From Hypsibius dujardini (lineage: Eukaryota > Tardigrada > Eutardigrada > Parachela > Hypsibiidae), in NCBI GenBank assembly GCA_001579985.1, contig LRSR01006750.1, forward strand, positions 1 to 64,000: a stretch of 64,000 nt of DNA, given 5' to 3'. Within the stretch, counting starts at the first letter, position 1, and every line of letters begins with the position of its first letter. Below the pieces are notes generated by a model. That model did no database searches. It saw only the letters and a program-made list of their open reading frames with translations, and was not told the origin of the DNA. Position numbers and translations under genes: made by a program. Of the stretch, positions 36,201 through 46,842 are shown piece by piece.

Positions 36201-38338
36201 TCACCTAATTTGGTGAACGGCACTAAATAGGCACGGTCCGGGTTGGTCAAAATTTACGGGTAGGGCAGAAAAGTGTCCCTTGAGATCGCGAGCATACGAT
36301 TTAAAAATATCAAAAACACTATCGCTTTGATGGTATAAAATATCGATGGTAAACAATCTCAAGTGTTGGCTTTGAGCACTGCTTGAGAAAAGCGGGCTGA
36401 TTTAGAGCTTATAGAGGGAAAAGCCTTTTTATTATTTTACTGCATGACATCGAATATATCGTAAATAATCCTAGTCCTAGAGCGAAAATTAACCCTTTTT
36501 AAACTGCAAGTAAAACGTCTCATTTCGTACTGTACCTTCCCGATCTCAAGGGTCGATTATGCCCCACCCCCGCTGATTCACATCAAGCTTGAGCGGATCG
36601 TTCAATTCCGTTCACTTGTCTGTGATTGGCCCGTTGGTTTTGCCTCACATTCTATGCTACTTTACTTGATTGACATGATAGATTCGGTTTCAAAATTTTC
36701 AAGTCAATAAAGTTTAAGTGAGTCTCAATAAACAACCAAGCGAGCGACGGAAGGTGTTTCCGGGCCAGACCTAAACTCGACCCTTGAGATCGGGAGCGTG
36801 CAGTATAGAACTGAAATTCCGGGTTATGTAATTCTACATTTTCATGAGGTTTTCAATGTACACGTACATAGTTTGAGCTTACTTGGGGAGTTATTTAAGT
36901 GCCGAATTCAGAAGAATAGAAAGGCGAATTTAGTTTTGGTGAAATGTCAAAGTTGGAAACAGTACCATTGCATTTACCGCTGAGTGTGGGTGCAATTAAT
37001 TGATTACTTGATCTAAAACCATCTGATTTCTCTTTCGATTGATTATTGATTGATTGGCCTTATTCGACCTTAAAACGGGATTAGTTGACTGATTGTGACT
37101 GGAACGAAGAGTTCCTATTGAATAGCAGCAATCGCTCCATTGGCTGCGCTCCTGATTGATTGCTTAATTATAGACATTCATCTTGTGTCGCTTTTTCTAC
37201 CATTTAATTTATTCTTTTATTTCCAACAAATGTGTTTGGCATGAATCCATTCAGTTTACTTATCACCGAATACTCCGGTTCTCACGCGTTTGTTTTGCTT
37301 TTTTTCCTACATTTCGCTCGTATGTTTCATTGAAGCGGCAGGACGGAATTCACCGAAGACGGCGAACTGCTTCTTTCCAGTGAAGCAGACCAACACGTTT
37401 TCGCAGAGGCTAATTTTGACTGCGAACTGGAGGAAGAATTTTGCCTGGAGCGTTATTCAACGAGAGTCAGGAGTTCTTCGTTCCAGCAACAATTAATCAA
37501 TCAATCTATCAAGATCTAAAGTCGAACAAGGCCAGTCGATCAACAATCAACCAAAAGGGGAAGCAGATGCTCTCGATCAAGTAATCAATTGATTGCGCCC
37601 AGTGGTGATGTAAATGCAGTGGGACCGTTTCCAACTTTGAAATTCGCCAATTCGCCTGTTTATAGCGGTGACACAGTTTTTCATATTCATCACTTAAATA
37701 GGTCCTAATAAAAAAACATGCCGAAGTGATTCTGAATTCGGCACTTGAATAACTCCCCAAGTTAGATAGGATACTCACGCTGCGGAAGCAAGTCTGTCAG
37801 CCTCATAGTGAAACCTCTCTGTGATTTCGTCTTCTTTCGCCAAAATGTTGTTAAGCCACCAGAGTTTATAGGTGGGGAATTTATCAAAGAATCCTTGAAT
37901 CGGCGAATATACCTGCTCTCCATACGAATCAAGGTCATAATCACCTTCCTCATGTTGGGCCCCCACGTATGTGCCGTGGCGAAAACTCCAGGCGAAGAGA
38001 CTGCTTTGGGCATCCATTAGAATTTTATCCTCGTCCTCCTCTTCGATTTGTTCAAGGACATCCAGGGGTGGGGTACTGCGAACCGTTTGACGAGGCCCCT
38101 GCGCTTCGGGCGCTTCACCACTCAGCAAACAATGCAGGTCAAATCGACTGTTTGTTTCGATTGAAGGATCTTCCGAGAGGAGTTGTTGAAGGGTGTCTTT
38201 TCTTCTGCAGCAGGCATCCGAAAAGTCATCCTGCTTCAGAGATCGCAGGAGCTCGTCGAATTCGTCCTGTGCTTGCGGATTAGAGACATCGTCCGAGTGC
38301 TCGGAATCGTTGGTGCTAACGGCTGCGAAGTTTAACAT
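33210..38338 (-). CDS. TTC29-like: TPR-like protein resembling TTC29, seven exons
   Basis: Minus-strand exons 38338-37779, 35528-35302, 34954-34499, 34106-34015, 33949-33852, about 33826-33657 and 33587-33210 give roughly 650 aa. Five of six junctions close in phase with GT-AG sites; the tiny gap between exons 5 and 6 does not, so that junction is unresolved. Helical TPR-like repeats fill the second half. A block with pattern W..D.GR.L..A.ESL..Y, then KAR.MA, then A.A.YL, follows the spacing I recall in human TTC29, a flagellar axoneme protein; a later block (YIKYL, LALIYERVGR, ALEVFKAAW) fits too. The acidic N-terminal 190 aa is not part of TTC29 as I know it. The start ATG has an in-frame stop upstream, but a splice acceptor lies right at it. 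The function, sperm or cilium motility, is inferred. Confidence 0.55.
36047..36300. mobile_element. MITE, copy 1 of the ATCTCAAGGGAC family
   Basis: Ends are inverted repeats: atcgtatgctcccgatctt at the left and its complement at the right, followed inwards by aagggacag and ctgtccctt-like bases. No coding capacity. It lies in intron 1 of the TTC29-like gene. Related copies lie at 36528 and 52944. Confidence 0.75.
36528..36805. mobile_element. MITE, copy 2 of the ATCTCAAGGGAC family
   Basis: Terminal inverted repeats tactgtaccttcccgatctc and gagatcgggagcgtgcagta bracket 278 bp. TA at each end suits a TA target site. It is in the same intron as copy 1, 228 bp away. Confidence 0.75.
36882..37761. 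mobile_element. inverted-repeat element, cttggggagttatt family
   Basis: The left end cttggggagttatttaagtg has its complement at the right end, and similarity continues some 250-300 bp inwards on both arms (gaagagttcctattgaatag against its relative near 37460). The middle is unrelated and AT-rich. The right end stops about 17 bp from the end of exon 1 of the TTC29-like gene. A third, single-arm copy begins at 45012. No protein is encoded. Confidence 0.65.
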
Positions 38339-38400
38339 TTGATTATATTGCTAATAGGTGCGATTTTGATAACCTATTTATTTGATGGTTAGTGCACACT

Positions 38401-38415
38401 GTTTCCCTTTGTAAC
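38401..38415. promoter_or_regulatory. X-box-like site upstream of the TTC29-like gene (first)
   Basis: GTTTCCCTTTGTAAC consists of RFX half sites GTTTCC and TGTAAC with a 3-bp spacer, about 65 bp from the predicted start. RFX sites allow spacers of 0-3 bp. The match is moderate. Confidence 0.3.
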
Positions 38416-38435
38416 AGCAATCATGAAACTTAGTA

Positions 38436-38448
38436 GTTGCTATGTAAC
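38436..38448. promoter_or_regulatory. X-box-like site upstream of the TTC29-like gene (second)
   Basis: GTTGCTATGTAAC has half sites GTTGCT and TGTAAC with a 1-bp spacer, close to the classic X-box GTTGCCATGGCAAC. It sits about 100 bp from the predicted start, beside the first site. Confidence 0.4.
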
Positions 38449-39800
38449 GTTAATATTCAACATTACGTTAATAATAACCGAGTTGGAGGCCAGTTCACCA
38501 AAGTTTACAGCCAATGTCAGTTAACCTAGATACAAGAACGTGGCACATAATCCACGAATATAATCTGACAAGTGAATACAGAAACATTAGCAGCATCTCT
38601 GAAACAAAAAAGGTGGTCACCTCTGGGGCTTTGGACTAGATTAGTTCCTTTGATGAAATTAGACTTTTTGGGAAATTTTGAAGCGATTTAAATATTTATC
38701 TCTTTTTGAAAGCATTCGTCGTTCAGAATTATGAATCGACCTTGAGAGTCGTTCACAGGTTTAGGACAGTGAACAATCAGTTAGGATGGGCCTGGTTTTC
38801 AGAATGATTAGTAATAGTAAATGACTGCTTCATCTCGTTCAGTCTCTAAAACCGGTAAAACAATATAATGAAAAACTTGACGCATTATGAAAATATATTT
38901 TGGTTACTCTGAGAGGACCAACTACATCTCGGGAGCGAGACAATCTTCCGATAACTCCTAACTGGATGTGTTGATTGTACGTTCAAATGTCTTCTTTCTC
39001 ACTGAATTTCCACACCATCAAACAGCTCAGTAAGCACCATTTTCGTCCATATACTATACTGCTAGCGCCTAATTCTTACATGCCTGCCACGATGTCTGTG
39101 TCTCTACAGTAAGGATACATACATCTTTCCCACTGCTGTATTCGCTGTCTAACTGTTTGTCCGTCTGTCTGCCTGTCTGTCTGTTTGTCTGTCTGTCCGT
39201 CTGTCTGACTGTGTCTCCGTATCTTTATCTGTCGATCTGTCTGCCTCTCTGTCTGTCTGTCTGTCTTTCTATTTGTCTGTCACTTCGCCATTACGTCAAT
39301 CTATCTATTGCCTCGTCTGTCGCTCTGTCCACACTTTTACTGAATATAGATCTTTTTCTGAACCCCTGTTGGCAGGAAACCTCAAGACGGGACGTACTTA
39401 CGAGCGCACGAAAGCGGACCGCCTACTTTTTAAATATAGATCTCTCGTTGTTAGGAAGCAATGAAATAAAGATTAACTACCAGCAGTAACTACCAGCCGT
39501 CAATGGACACGAATGAAGTAAACAAGGGTCACTAGAACTAGCGCGCATAGCGATATTGATTAATTGATACCCTTACTCTCTCAAGCATGGTTTTTATATG
39601 TGGATCATTTAATCAATTTTGCTAGCGGACATAAAAATGAGATTGACCACGGCGCTGCCCATTCCACGATTCTTCATAGTAGTTTCAGTAAATGTAAAAC
39701 AGCAACACTCGTATAGAATAAATATAACGCCGAATTGTCTTTAAGCGCGCTTACTTAGTACTGTGGCTGGAAACACCTGGACGTGCGTAGCTTGCTACGT
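38449..39800. other. intergenic DNA with one CTGT tract
   Basis: No gene is visible. The only structured part is a CTGT-type tract at 39120-39330, like those in the dynein introns but outside any gene I can define. Confidence 0.5.
39120..39330 (+). repeat. CTGT-type tract, intergenic
   Basis: Ctgtctgtctgt units with ctgcctgt and ctatctat variants. It shows that the tract family is not confined to the dynein gene. Confidence 0.8.
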
Positions 39801-39805
39801 TGACG

Positions 39806-39994
39806 ACCTCGCTTGTACAGCTTTAACGACGGTTAGCTGCAGCTCCAGCGGTTCGAACTCTTTTAATATCAACGGGAACCAGTACGTCGGGATATGAAAA
39901 AAGCAGGGTATGAAACGCGGAAATACGGTCTTGGAAACTGTCTGGATCGAGCTGCGAAGATTAGATTCGGGCTCGAAGTCACTGCCATCGCTTG
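39806..39994 (-). CDS. possible lone exon, product unknown
   Basis: On the minus strand a polypyrimidine acceptor (tttctttgcaag) precedes an open stretch of about 60 codons starting DPSDGSDFEPESNL and running through RFIPCFFHIPTYWFP, with a possible gtagca donor. I found no partner exon, so this may be a gene fragment or chance. Confidence 0.2.
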
Positions 39995-40420
39995 GATCTT
40001 GCAAAGAAATTCCAGCTACACCCGGTCAACGTAGAAATAGGGGTTTAGCGCCCAACACAATAATGGGCGCCACATCTTATTACTACTGTCGGTGCGGAAA
40101 TACGGCGACAAATAAGTCATGTAATTTTGCTATGAGTACGTGGCTTTAGCTGAGTGTTTAGAATTATTTTTCACAGTTACAAGTTGTATACAGCAGGCCT
40201 AACATTTTAAACAGTAACCATTGGTTTCAGGTTTCAGGTCTTCGATCTTGGACACTGGGCTCATTTGTAATTCTTATATTAACACTGCTGGGGGCATTAT
40301 TCTGAAGGACATTCATGTTATACTCTAGCCCAATTTTGTAGTAATCGCGAGTAGCAAAAGCCCATAAATTGGATAAAAACCCTTCACGCAAAGGAGCTCG
40401 TGTAAGGAAGGTAACTTACC

Positions 40421-40862
40421 AGTCGGAACCAAGATCAGGGGGTGGGCAAAGGGGCACAATGCTCATTTTTCAAAATCCAAAATTTGGCCTTTTCTTCCTC
40501 ATAATTTTGGAACTTGTGGGGACGTGGTGATCTCATTTTCAGGCGCCATCTGGGATTTCAAAAGATTTTCAAAACAGTTTTCCATCAAATTTGTCATTTG
40601 TTTGGGTAGGCTATGCGCACCCTATTATTAACTGCAAGCGGAAGGCTAAAAGCAATTGAGAATGGTCCAGATCTAAAGGATAAACTGAAAAAAATGTTTT
40701 GAAATTCCAAGGAGCCTTAGAAATCAGACTCCCACACCTCCACAAATTTCACAATGATCAAGAATAAGAGGCCGAATTTTGGGTTCAATTTTCAAGAAAA
40801 TGCATTTTGACCCTTGTGCCCACCCCTTGGCCCTACAATTAGGCGCCCTGGTTTCGACTTGG
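40421..40862. mobile_element. imperfect foldback element
   Basis: The left end agtcggaaccaagatcaggg and following ggtgggcaaaggggcac pair with the right end (gtgcccaccccttggccc, then cctggtttcgactt). Arms of about 150 bp are noticeably diverged, which implies an older insertion than the foldback at 7212. No coding capacity. Confidence 0.55.
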
Positions 40863-40899
40863 AAGGACCTTAAACAATCTCCTATAATTTTGCATACAG

Positions 40900-41137
40900 G
40901 TTTACGACAAACGGTGTGAACGCTTCCACGCTTCCGGTTAAAGTGACGGGATATATTTGCCAGGGAAACTGCAACAATGCATGTTGTATTACCGCATTCG
41001 GACCATGTGGAGGAAATGAAGATTACGCGCGGGATCGAAAGAAGTCAATATTATACAGCAGATTAAAAAAATTGGTAACAGATTCCAAATGGGCCCAAAG
41101 TTTTAGCCTATTAAAGTACGAATCATTGATCGATTGA
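40900..41137 (+). CDS. possible terminal exon encoding a cysteine-rich segment
   Basis: After the acceptor tgcatacag the frame reads GVNASTLPVKVTGY, then CQGNCNNACC and GPCGGNEDYARDRKK, ending ESLID and TGA. Six cysteines in about 20 residues suggest a secreted disulphide-rich domain. A similar patch (YYYCRCGNTATNKSC) is open near 40080-40130 with a donor after it, but the phases do not join cleanly. A real but unproven gene is possible. Confidence 0.25.
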
Positions 41138-41748
41138 TATATTTGATTATCTGACAGGTCTTTCTACTGTCAATCTGCTGAGAAATGTTTGAAGTTAGTT
41201 TACAAAGTGATAATTGCGGCAAACAAATAGTTAAGCGCTGGGTTAGCAGTTGTATTTCAGTTTACGAAATTCATTAGTGAGGGTTCTAACCACAGTGTTC
41301 TCAAATTCTGTAGATTTATTATACAACTTAATAGTTCAACTTAGTATTTCGTTCTTTTGATGAGAAGCAGTTAACACACTTTTTTATATGCTCTTATTTT
41401 CAAAACAGTACATACATTGCCACGTAAGATCTTTTAAGGATAACTTACCTGGAACTATCTCTACTTTTGACAATTGATGTCCGATCAAGGGATGAGGCAG
41501 CGAGCATTATGCTGCGCTCAAAAGTTGGTTGTCTGTTTTGTTCGTGCGATTTAGCTAACTTCGATTACCACTTTTAATTTCTCCAATGTTTAAATCTTAC
41601 TAGAGAAATGGAGCAAGCGAGAGCACAGTCCCAGCTTGGCTTGTACATTTTATGAAAGCGTTGTACAGATCTAATCGTGAATGAATAATTTGATATGTGA
41701 GGCATGCAGTCAAGAGATCTAGGCCGACCGTCGGGGCCCTCGGGTCTT
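41138..41748. other. intergenic, no feature seen
   Basis: AT-rich sequence without an open frame of interest, a repeat I can name or a clear regulatory motif. Confidence 0.5.
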
Positions 41749-42886
41749 ACTCGGGAATTGGCGGAGATTTCCCCTCGCTTTTAGGGTGGGGTTTTTTTTA
41801 CCGATACTTGTTAATATATCATGATTTTTGATAGGGGTCTCGTCGGTGCAAATACATTTGCAGGTTCAGAAAAAAATGGGGAAGAAAAAAAGAATCTCTG
41901 CCAGTTTGTGCTACATGCCGGCGCTTGATTGATCGATCATTTGACAACTTACTCGAAATTTTATTTTTTCAAAACTTTTCGGAATTTTACTGAACGTGAA
42001 CACATTCTTTAAATTCACTAGAAACCGCTAGCAAGATAAAAAAATAAATAAGAATTTTTTCGTCTAACCGGGACACCTTGAAAAAATATAAAAGGAAACA
42101 GCGTAGTGGTTCCCAGCACGCTGTGTGATAATGCCAAGTTTTAAAATCAGCGTCACCGGTTGATTGGTTCTCGAAATTTAATTTTTTCAAAAGCTTTTCG
42201 GAATTTTACTGAACTTGAACACATTCTTAAAATTTACTAAAACCTTCGAATATGAGTGATTTGCTGGACAAAAGACTGCACGCTTTTCCATGTTGATGTG
42301 TCATCCATTGAGATGCGGGAAATGTACGTCAGAACATGGAAAAAAGCGTGCAGTCTTTTGTCCAGCAAATCACTCATACCATGATTTCGAAATTTGAATT
42401 TACAACCACTGCTGCAACTTCACACGTTATTTCATCTGTTTTCCCCCGTTTTTTTCGATCTTGTTTACAAAAGTTAATGTTTTTATTTCAAACAAATACG
42501 TTCATGTAATAATACAGATTATATTAACGCTGTCGTTTCATTTTTCATTTTCTCAAGGTGTTCCAGTTGGTGGGAAATTTTTTAATTTGTATTTCCTACC
42601 TCGCTGAAGGTTTTTAGAAAATTTAAAGAATGTGTTTACGTTCAGTAAAATACTGAAAAGTTTTTGAAAAAATAAAATTTCGAGCAAGTTGTCAAATGAT
42701 CGATCAATCAAGCGCCGGCATGTAGCACAAACTGGCAGAGATTCTTTTTTTCTTCCCCATTTTTTTCTGAAGCTGCAAATGGATTTGCACCGACGAGACC
42801 CCTATGAAAGATCATGATATATTAACAAGTATCAGTAAAAAAAACCCCACCCTAAAAGCGAGGGGAAATCTCCGCCACTTCCCGAG
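41749..42886. mobile_element. long foldback element with nested hairpin
   Basis: Arms 41749-42016 and about 42614-42886 are reverse complements at roughly 95% by eye (ctcgggaattggcggagatt at the left edge, its relative at the right). Between them, 42165-42250 is a direct second copy of the inner end of the left arm. At the centre lies a second near-perfect inverted repeat (42251-42294 and 42333-42378). No protein is encoded. This composite form suits foldback-type DNA transposons. Confidence 0.75.
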
Positions 42887-43396
42887 TTAGTACAGGTGAC
42901 GGAAAAGACATAAAGCTGCGTTAAATGAGAATTGAACCCCGAACCGTTCCTTTCCCCGGAAAAGAAAAGCGCGTAACGCAGTGGCACGATGCCGTTCAGA
43001 AGAAACACTTTTTTGTCTTTTCCCCGGAATTATCTACCGCCACAATGTTTTGGATTTTCAAAGTATCTCTCGAGCTCTGTTGATTCCAAAGATCATTTGC
43101 TCCAATCATAGGTAACGGACACAAGAATCCTTAATAATTAGGCAAACCCCTCCTACTGGTTGGTATAATCTTCCCTCAAAAAGAACGACAGCCAATGCTT
43201 TGAACTGTGAACTCTGAAGATAGTTAGGGGATGCGAGACTGCAAATGGAACTCATTTGTTTGCACTATACACTGTGCGATGACAACAATTCTAATGTATT
43301 TCAAGGTAAAAGCAACTTCCAGAGGATCCATACTGTCAAGTTTTCCCACTGCTGTTCTCCCCATCCGTCATCGCAAATGATCTCTAATTTTAGCTT

Positions 43397-43831
43397 TTAA
43401 CAACCGTCTGTTTGGAGACGACGCATTTGCAATGTTTCCATCGAACGACTGCTGTTCTGCGTGATTCCAGATTGTTCCCGTTCTTTGGACGGTGTCCGTT
43501 CCTGTACAGGTCTTTCATCCGTTCTACTTCCACTTTCATTGATAAATTCGCTCTCTGTTTGGGAAGAATTATGGCCACGATAAACAGCACTGACATATGG
43601 ATGCGAATTCCCAAAGAGAGCTCGCAATCCCCAATAGATAAACAATCCAAATACAAAAATAACCGCAGCTGATCCCCAACAAAATAATGTCAATGCATTA
43701 TGGTTAAGAAGTTTAAACATTAAGGACAACACGTAATCCTGTCGAAGGTATCCAGCGAAACAGACAACAGCAATGAAAGCCATGGTGATGGTGGCTGGTG
43801 CCCAGCTTTGTACACTTCCAGGAACAGGCAT
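43397..43831 (-). CDS. small membrane protein with two hydrophobic helices
   Basis: A 144-codon frame starts at an ATG (MPVPGSVQSW) and ends QTDGC then a stop. Two strong hydrophobic stretches lie at about residues 13-31 (ITMAFIAVVCFAGYL) and 46-70 (LFCWGSAAVIFVFGLFIYWG). The tail from about residue 75 is polar, rich in Ser, Glu and Arg, and would face one side of the membrane. I do not recognise the family. The frame stays open 11 codons upstream to a possible acceptor, so further exons at the 5' side may exist. Confidence 0.4.
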   Translation of the reverse strand: MPVPGSVQSWAPATITMAFIAVVCFAGYLRQDYVLSLMFKLLNHNALTLFCWGSAAVIFVFGLFIYWGLRALFGNSHPYVSAVYRGHNSSQTESEFINESGSRTDERPVQERTPSKEREQSGITQNSSRSMETLQMRRLQTDGC

Positions 43832-43864
43832 GGTGTCCAGCAATACTGGCCACCCACTGCACAC

Positions 43865-45011
43865 CGATTCGTTGGTGAAATTAGAATCAGCTCATTTTTC
43901 AATGATGAAACTAAAATTGGGCCAAGACTACCACCTGCAATGACATTGCGCGTGAGGATTGTAGAACACAGCAAGAGTAACAAGATAATCGAAGAATACT
44001 CTTCAAAGATTAAGTTAAATATATTGCGTGAATTGATGGATGCACTTCACATCCAAAGACTGAGGACACGTCAAAGCGTCAATTGCAATAAGTTCATAAA
44101 GCGAACGCCTGGCAACCAATAGTAATTCGCTTCGATTTTGAATTCGATTGGGATTTAAATCTCTAAAAGTCTGTAAGAACCTTTGTGCATAAATGATGCT
44201 TCCCACGGAGAAAGGTCAGTTTGTGTTAACGATACCGTGTGAGCACATGATATTCATTCGGCGATGTACGGGCATGCAGTGTTTCACATCTTTTTGGTTC
44301 GACTTTGTTCCTCTTGTGAACTAATAAGTGCGATCCCATCCCTGTACCCGAGATGTTTATCTAATGAGTGAAACCTCGCTAGAATCAGGCATCACGGTCG
44401 GCGCATTGTGGTAGTGCACCACATTAGATGATTAGTCGGCTTAAACGGAATTGTCATGCGCCATTGGCGTAGACCAGAGTCTGCTGAATAATAATGCAGG
44501 CGGAGGTGGTTCGCGCAGTAGAAATAGCTGTAACTATAACTGTAAACATAGATCTACGAATCCGTGCATGAGCTTACGTGCACTCCGGGTTAGGATAACA
44601 AAGTCATGCCATTGCAGTGCCCTAGGCCATCGCGTGAATACAGTTTTTCTCTCTAAGCTCGTTCTAATTTACCTTCACTCAGACGTGTTAATTTGTGCTT
44701 TTACTAGATTTGGCATGCTTAATTGCTCACTTTTTTACACGTCAATGATGCCTTTCTAGGTTTAGTGTAATCTGCACCTGTCTCCCTTGTCTTGGGTGGC
44801 ATCTTTAATTGCTAGCATGGTTTTCTACATTGGACTTGGGTCGCAGCTAGCGACCAGATCTGGCTACGACTCTTGAGAGATGTCCACTCAAATGGATTTT
44901 GAGTGCTATTAATTAAATTCACCTCAATCCAAGCAGACGAGTTGAGGAATACGTCTGTGACGCCAAAGCAAAGTAGCAAACTGCGAAAGTTTAAGAAAGG
45001 CAAAGCGCTAA
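43865..45011. other. intergenic, no gene seen
   Basis: Open frames here are short and not splice-compatible with each other. Nothing repetitive or RNA-like stands out. Confidence 0.45.
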
Positions 45012-45700
45012 CTTGGGGAGTTATTCAACCGCCGAATTTAGAATCGTTCGGGCTTGTTTTTTTTGTGAAACTCTGTTTAAGTGATGACTATAAATAATTA
45101 TCTCACTGTCATAGACAGGCGAATTCATTTTTGTTGAAATTTCAAAGTTAGAAATGGTTCCACTGCATTTATCAGTAGGAGAATTCGATTGATTGCTTGA
45201 TCTAAAACTCTTTACTTTCCATTTTGATTAGTTGCTGGTACTGGCCTTGTTCGACTTTAAAAGTTGATTGATTAGTTGATTTGAATGGCGAAGAGCTGTT
45301 GCATAACAGTGTTGGACCACGCCCAACAAGTCCTCATATCCAATCATTACAGCCGGTTTACTCACTAGTACTGTGTTTAGTTAGTAACTCTGTCTACCCT
45401 ATTAACCCTATTCTGTTGATACAGCTAATTAGTTGTATGTAATGTTGATGTATGTGCTATTTGCTATCCTTTCTATAGTTAACACTTTACTATATATTCA
45501 TGTTTTATTAGTTTTAGGCGCAGTGGTACTTTCTTTTTCCTTTCTTCCAGTTTACTTCTCTACTTATCTCTACTTTCAGTCTAATAAATTGGTTAACTAC
45601 CCCACTTCCGGTTGGTAAACCTAACAACAGCAATCGCTTCATTGGTTGCGCCACTGATTGATTGTTTGATGACAGACCTTCTGTCATTTCATTCGATGTG
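45012..45700 (+). mobile_element. third copy of the cttggggagttatt repeat, interrupted
   Basis: The sequence from cttggggagttattcaa onwards tracks the element at 36882 for about 300 bp, including ggccttgttcgactttaaaa, then is split at gcataacag and resumes at aacagcaatcgcttcattgg. The interruption is the insertion at 45310-45626. The far arm is not found. Confidence 0.65.
45310..45626. mobile_element. probable solo LTR of an LTR retrotransposon (fossil)
   Basis: A 317-bp insert begins TGTTGG and ends CCTAACA, with the short imperfect inverted ends and TG...CA form of LTRs. It is flanked by acag or aacag on both sides as a 4-5 bp target duplication. It contains no open frame. The empty site is given by the related repeat near 37110, which lacks the insert. 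Family is not assignable. Confidence 0.55.
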
Positions 45701-45868
45701 TGATTGATTTATTAATTCACTATAACAGCGTTTCCGACTAGAGATAAAAGTTAAAAAAAGAAGAAAAAGCTAGTTCTTCACACACAGGACCAAAAAAAAC
45801 CTCCTCAAGGCCCCGTTTCTTAGGGATAGTTAATAACAGAAGTTGCATTGTCACGTGAAAGCTCTATG

Positions 45869-46842
45869 CTAATACGCTGACGAAGATATTCCATGAACCC
45901 TTTTCTCCCCCGTATGGTCAACAATCTTCCTTTCGATGTCCGAAATGAGTTCCTTTGCTTCTTTCCCCCAAACACCAAACGTTTCGAATGCGACGGGAAC
46001 GAACATGAAACCTTCCTCTAAGTCCCGATATGTGCGGCGCTTGCTCATCTTCGCGTTATGAGCTGCTCGGTCTGCGGTGGAGATAGATCCACCAATGTGA
46101 GAGGGTGTCATGGTATCTCAGACGGTCACATCCCAAACGAGCGCTTCGACTTGTTTCCATGGAACCATCGACATACCGTCCGGTCTTTTGTCGGCACAAA
46201 CGCGCTAACTAGGGCGCGTTTTAGGACGTCATTTGGGAGGAATGACGGCTGTGTCGACCACCGCTAAACTTTCAGGACAGTCCGTGGTGTCCATTTTTGT
46301 TGACTTCCTTCTCGCACGTACACCTTTGAGGAAGATAAACGACCGCTCCCAAACGCAACGCGACTATCACACGCAGGGACACGTCATCCAACAAGTTACC
46401 AAGCTGAGAATGGGCAATGCATTCAGCCCCGCTCCGGCCTCCTTCGTTTGCACTGCCAATAGACATGCCTTGTCTGTATCTGTGGCAGTCGAATGCATGC
46501 TCCGCACGGCGCAGTCGATCAAGGGGTTGTACCAGAGTTTCTGCACTTTCAGCTCAGCCGGGGGGAGAGAAGCGGTCGCCGTTGTCCACCATCGGGTTGG
46601 TTCGGCGGTAGCGTCATCCAAGTCAACATCCGGGAAGATCAGTGGTAATACAGAGTGAACTGAGGCGAGATACGCCGGGAGGGATAGTTGAACTGTCTGC
46701 CTGAAGCTTAGTCCTCCCCTGCTGACTGGATGGATAGCTTGTCGCCTCACGCTGTGTCGGACATGTCAATGTTGGTGATGGTGTACATCGACTGGTGACT
46801 TTTACTCGGAATGGGTGAACAGAAAACTGACGCCGATACAAA
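45869..46842 (-). mobile_element. retroelement 3' fragment, probably non-LTR, degraded
   Basis: Minus-strand frames carry phrases typical of the region after the reverse transcriptase in some retroelements: a Leu-Asn-Ala-Leu-Pro motif, LLDDVSLRVIVALRLGA, and near the end MFVPVAFETFGVWG. The parts are in more than one frame, so the copy is broken and looks old. The exact clade is uncertain. Confidence 0.55.

Noticed and set aside
42896-42990. tRNA-like or SINE-like sequence with A-box and B-box resemblance
   Set aside because: The A-box-like part (gtaacgcagtggcacgatg) is on the plus strand and the B-box-like part (ggttcggggttcaattc) on the minus strand, and the stems do not pair, so it is not a tRNA gene.
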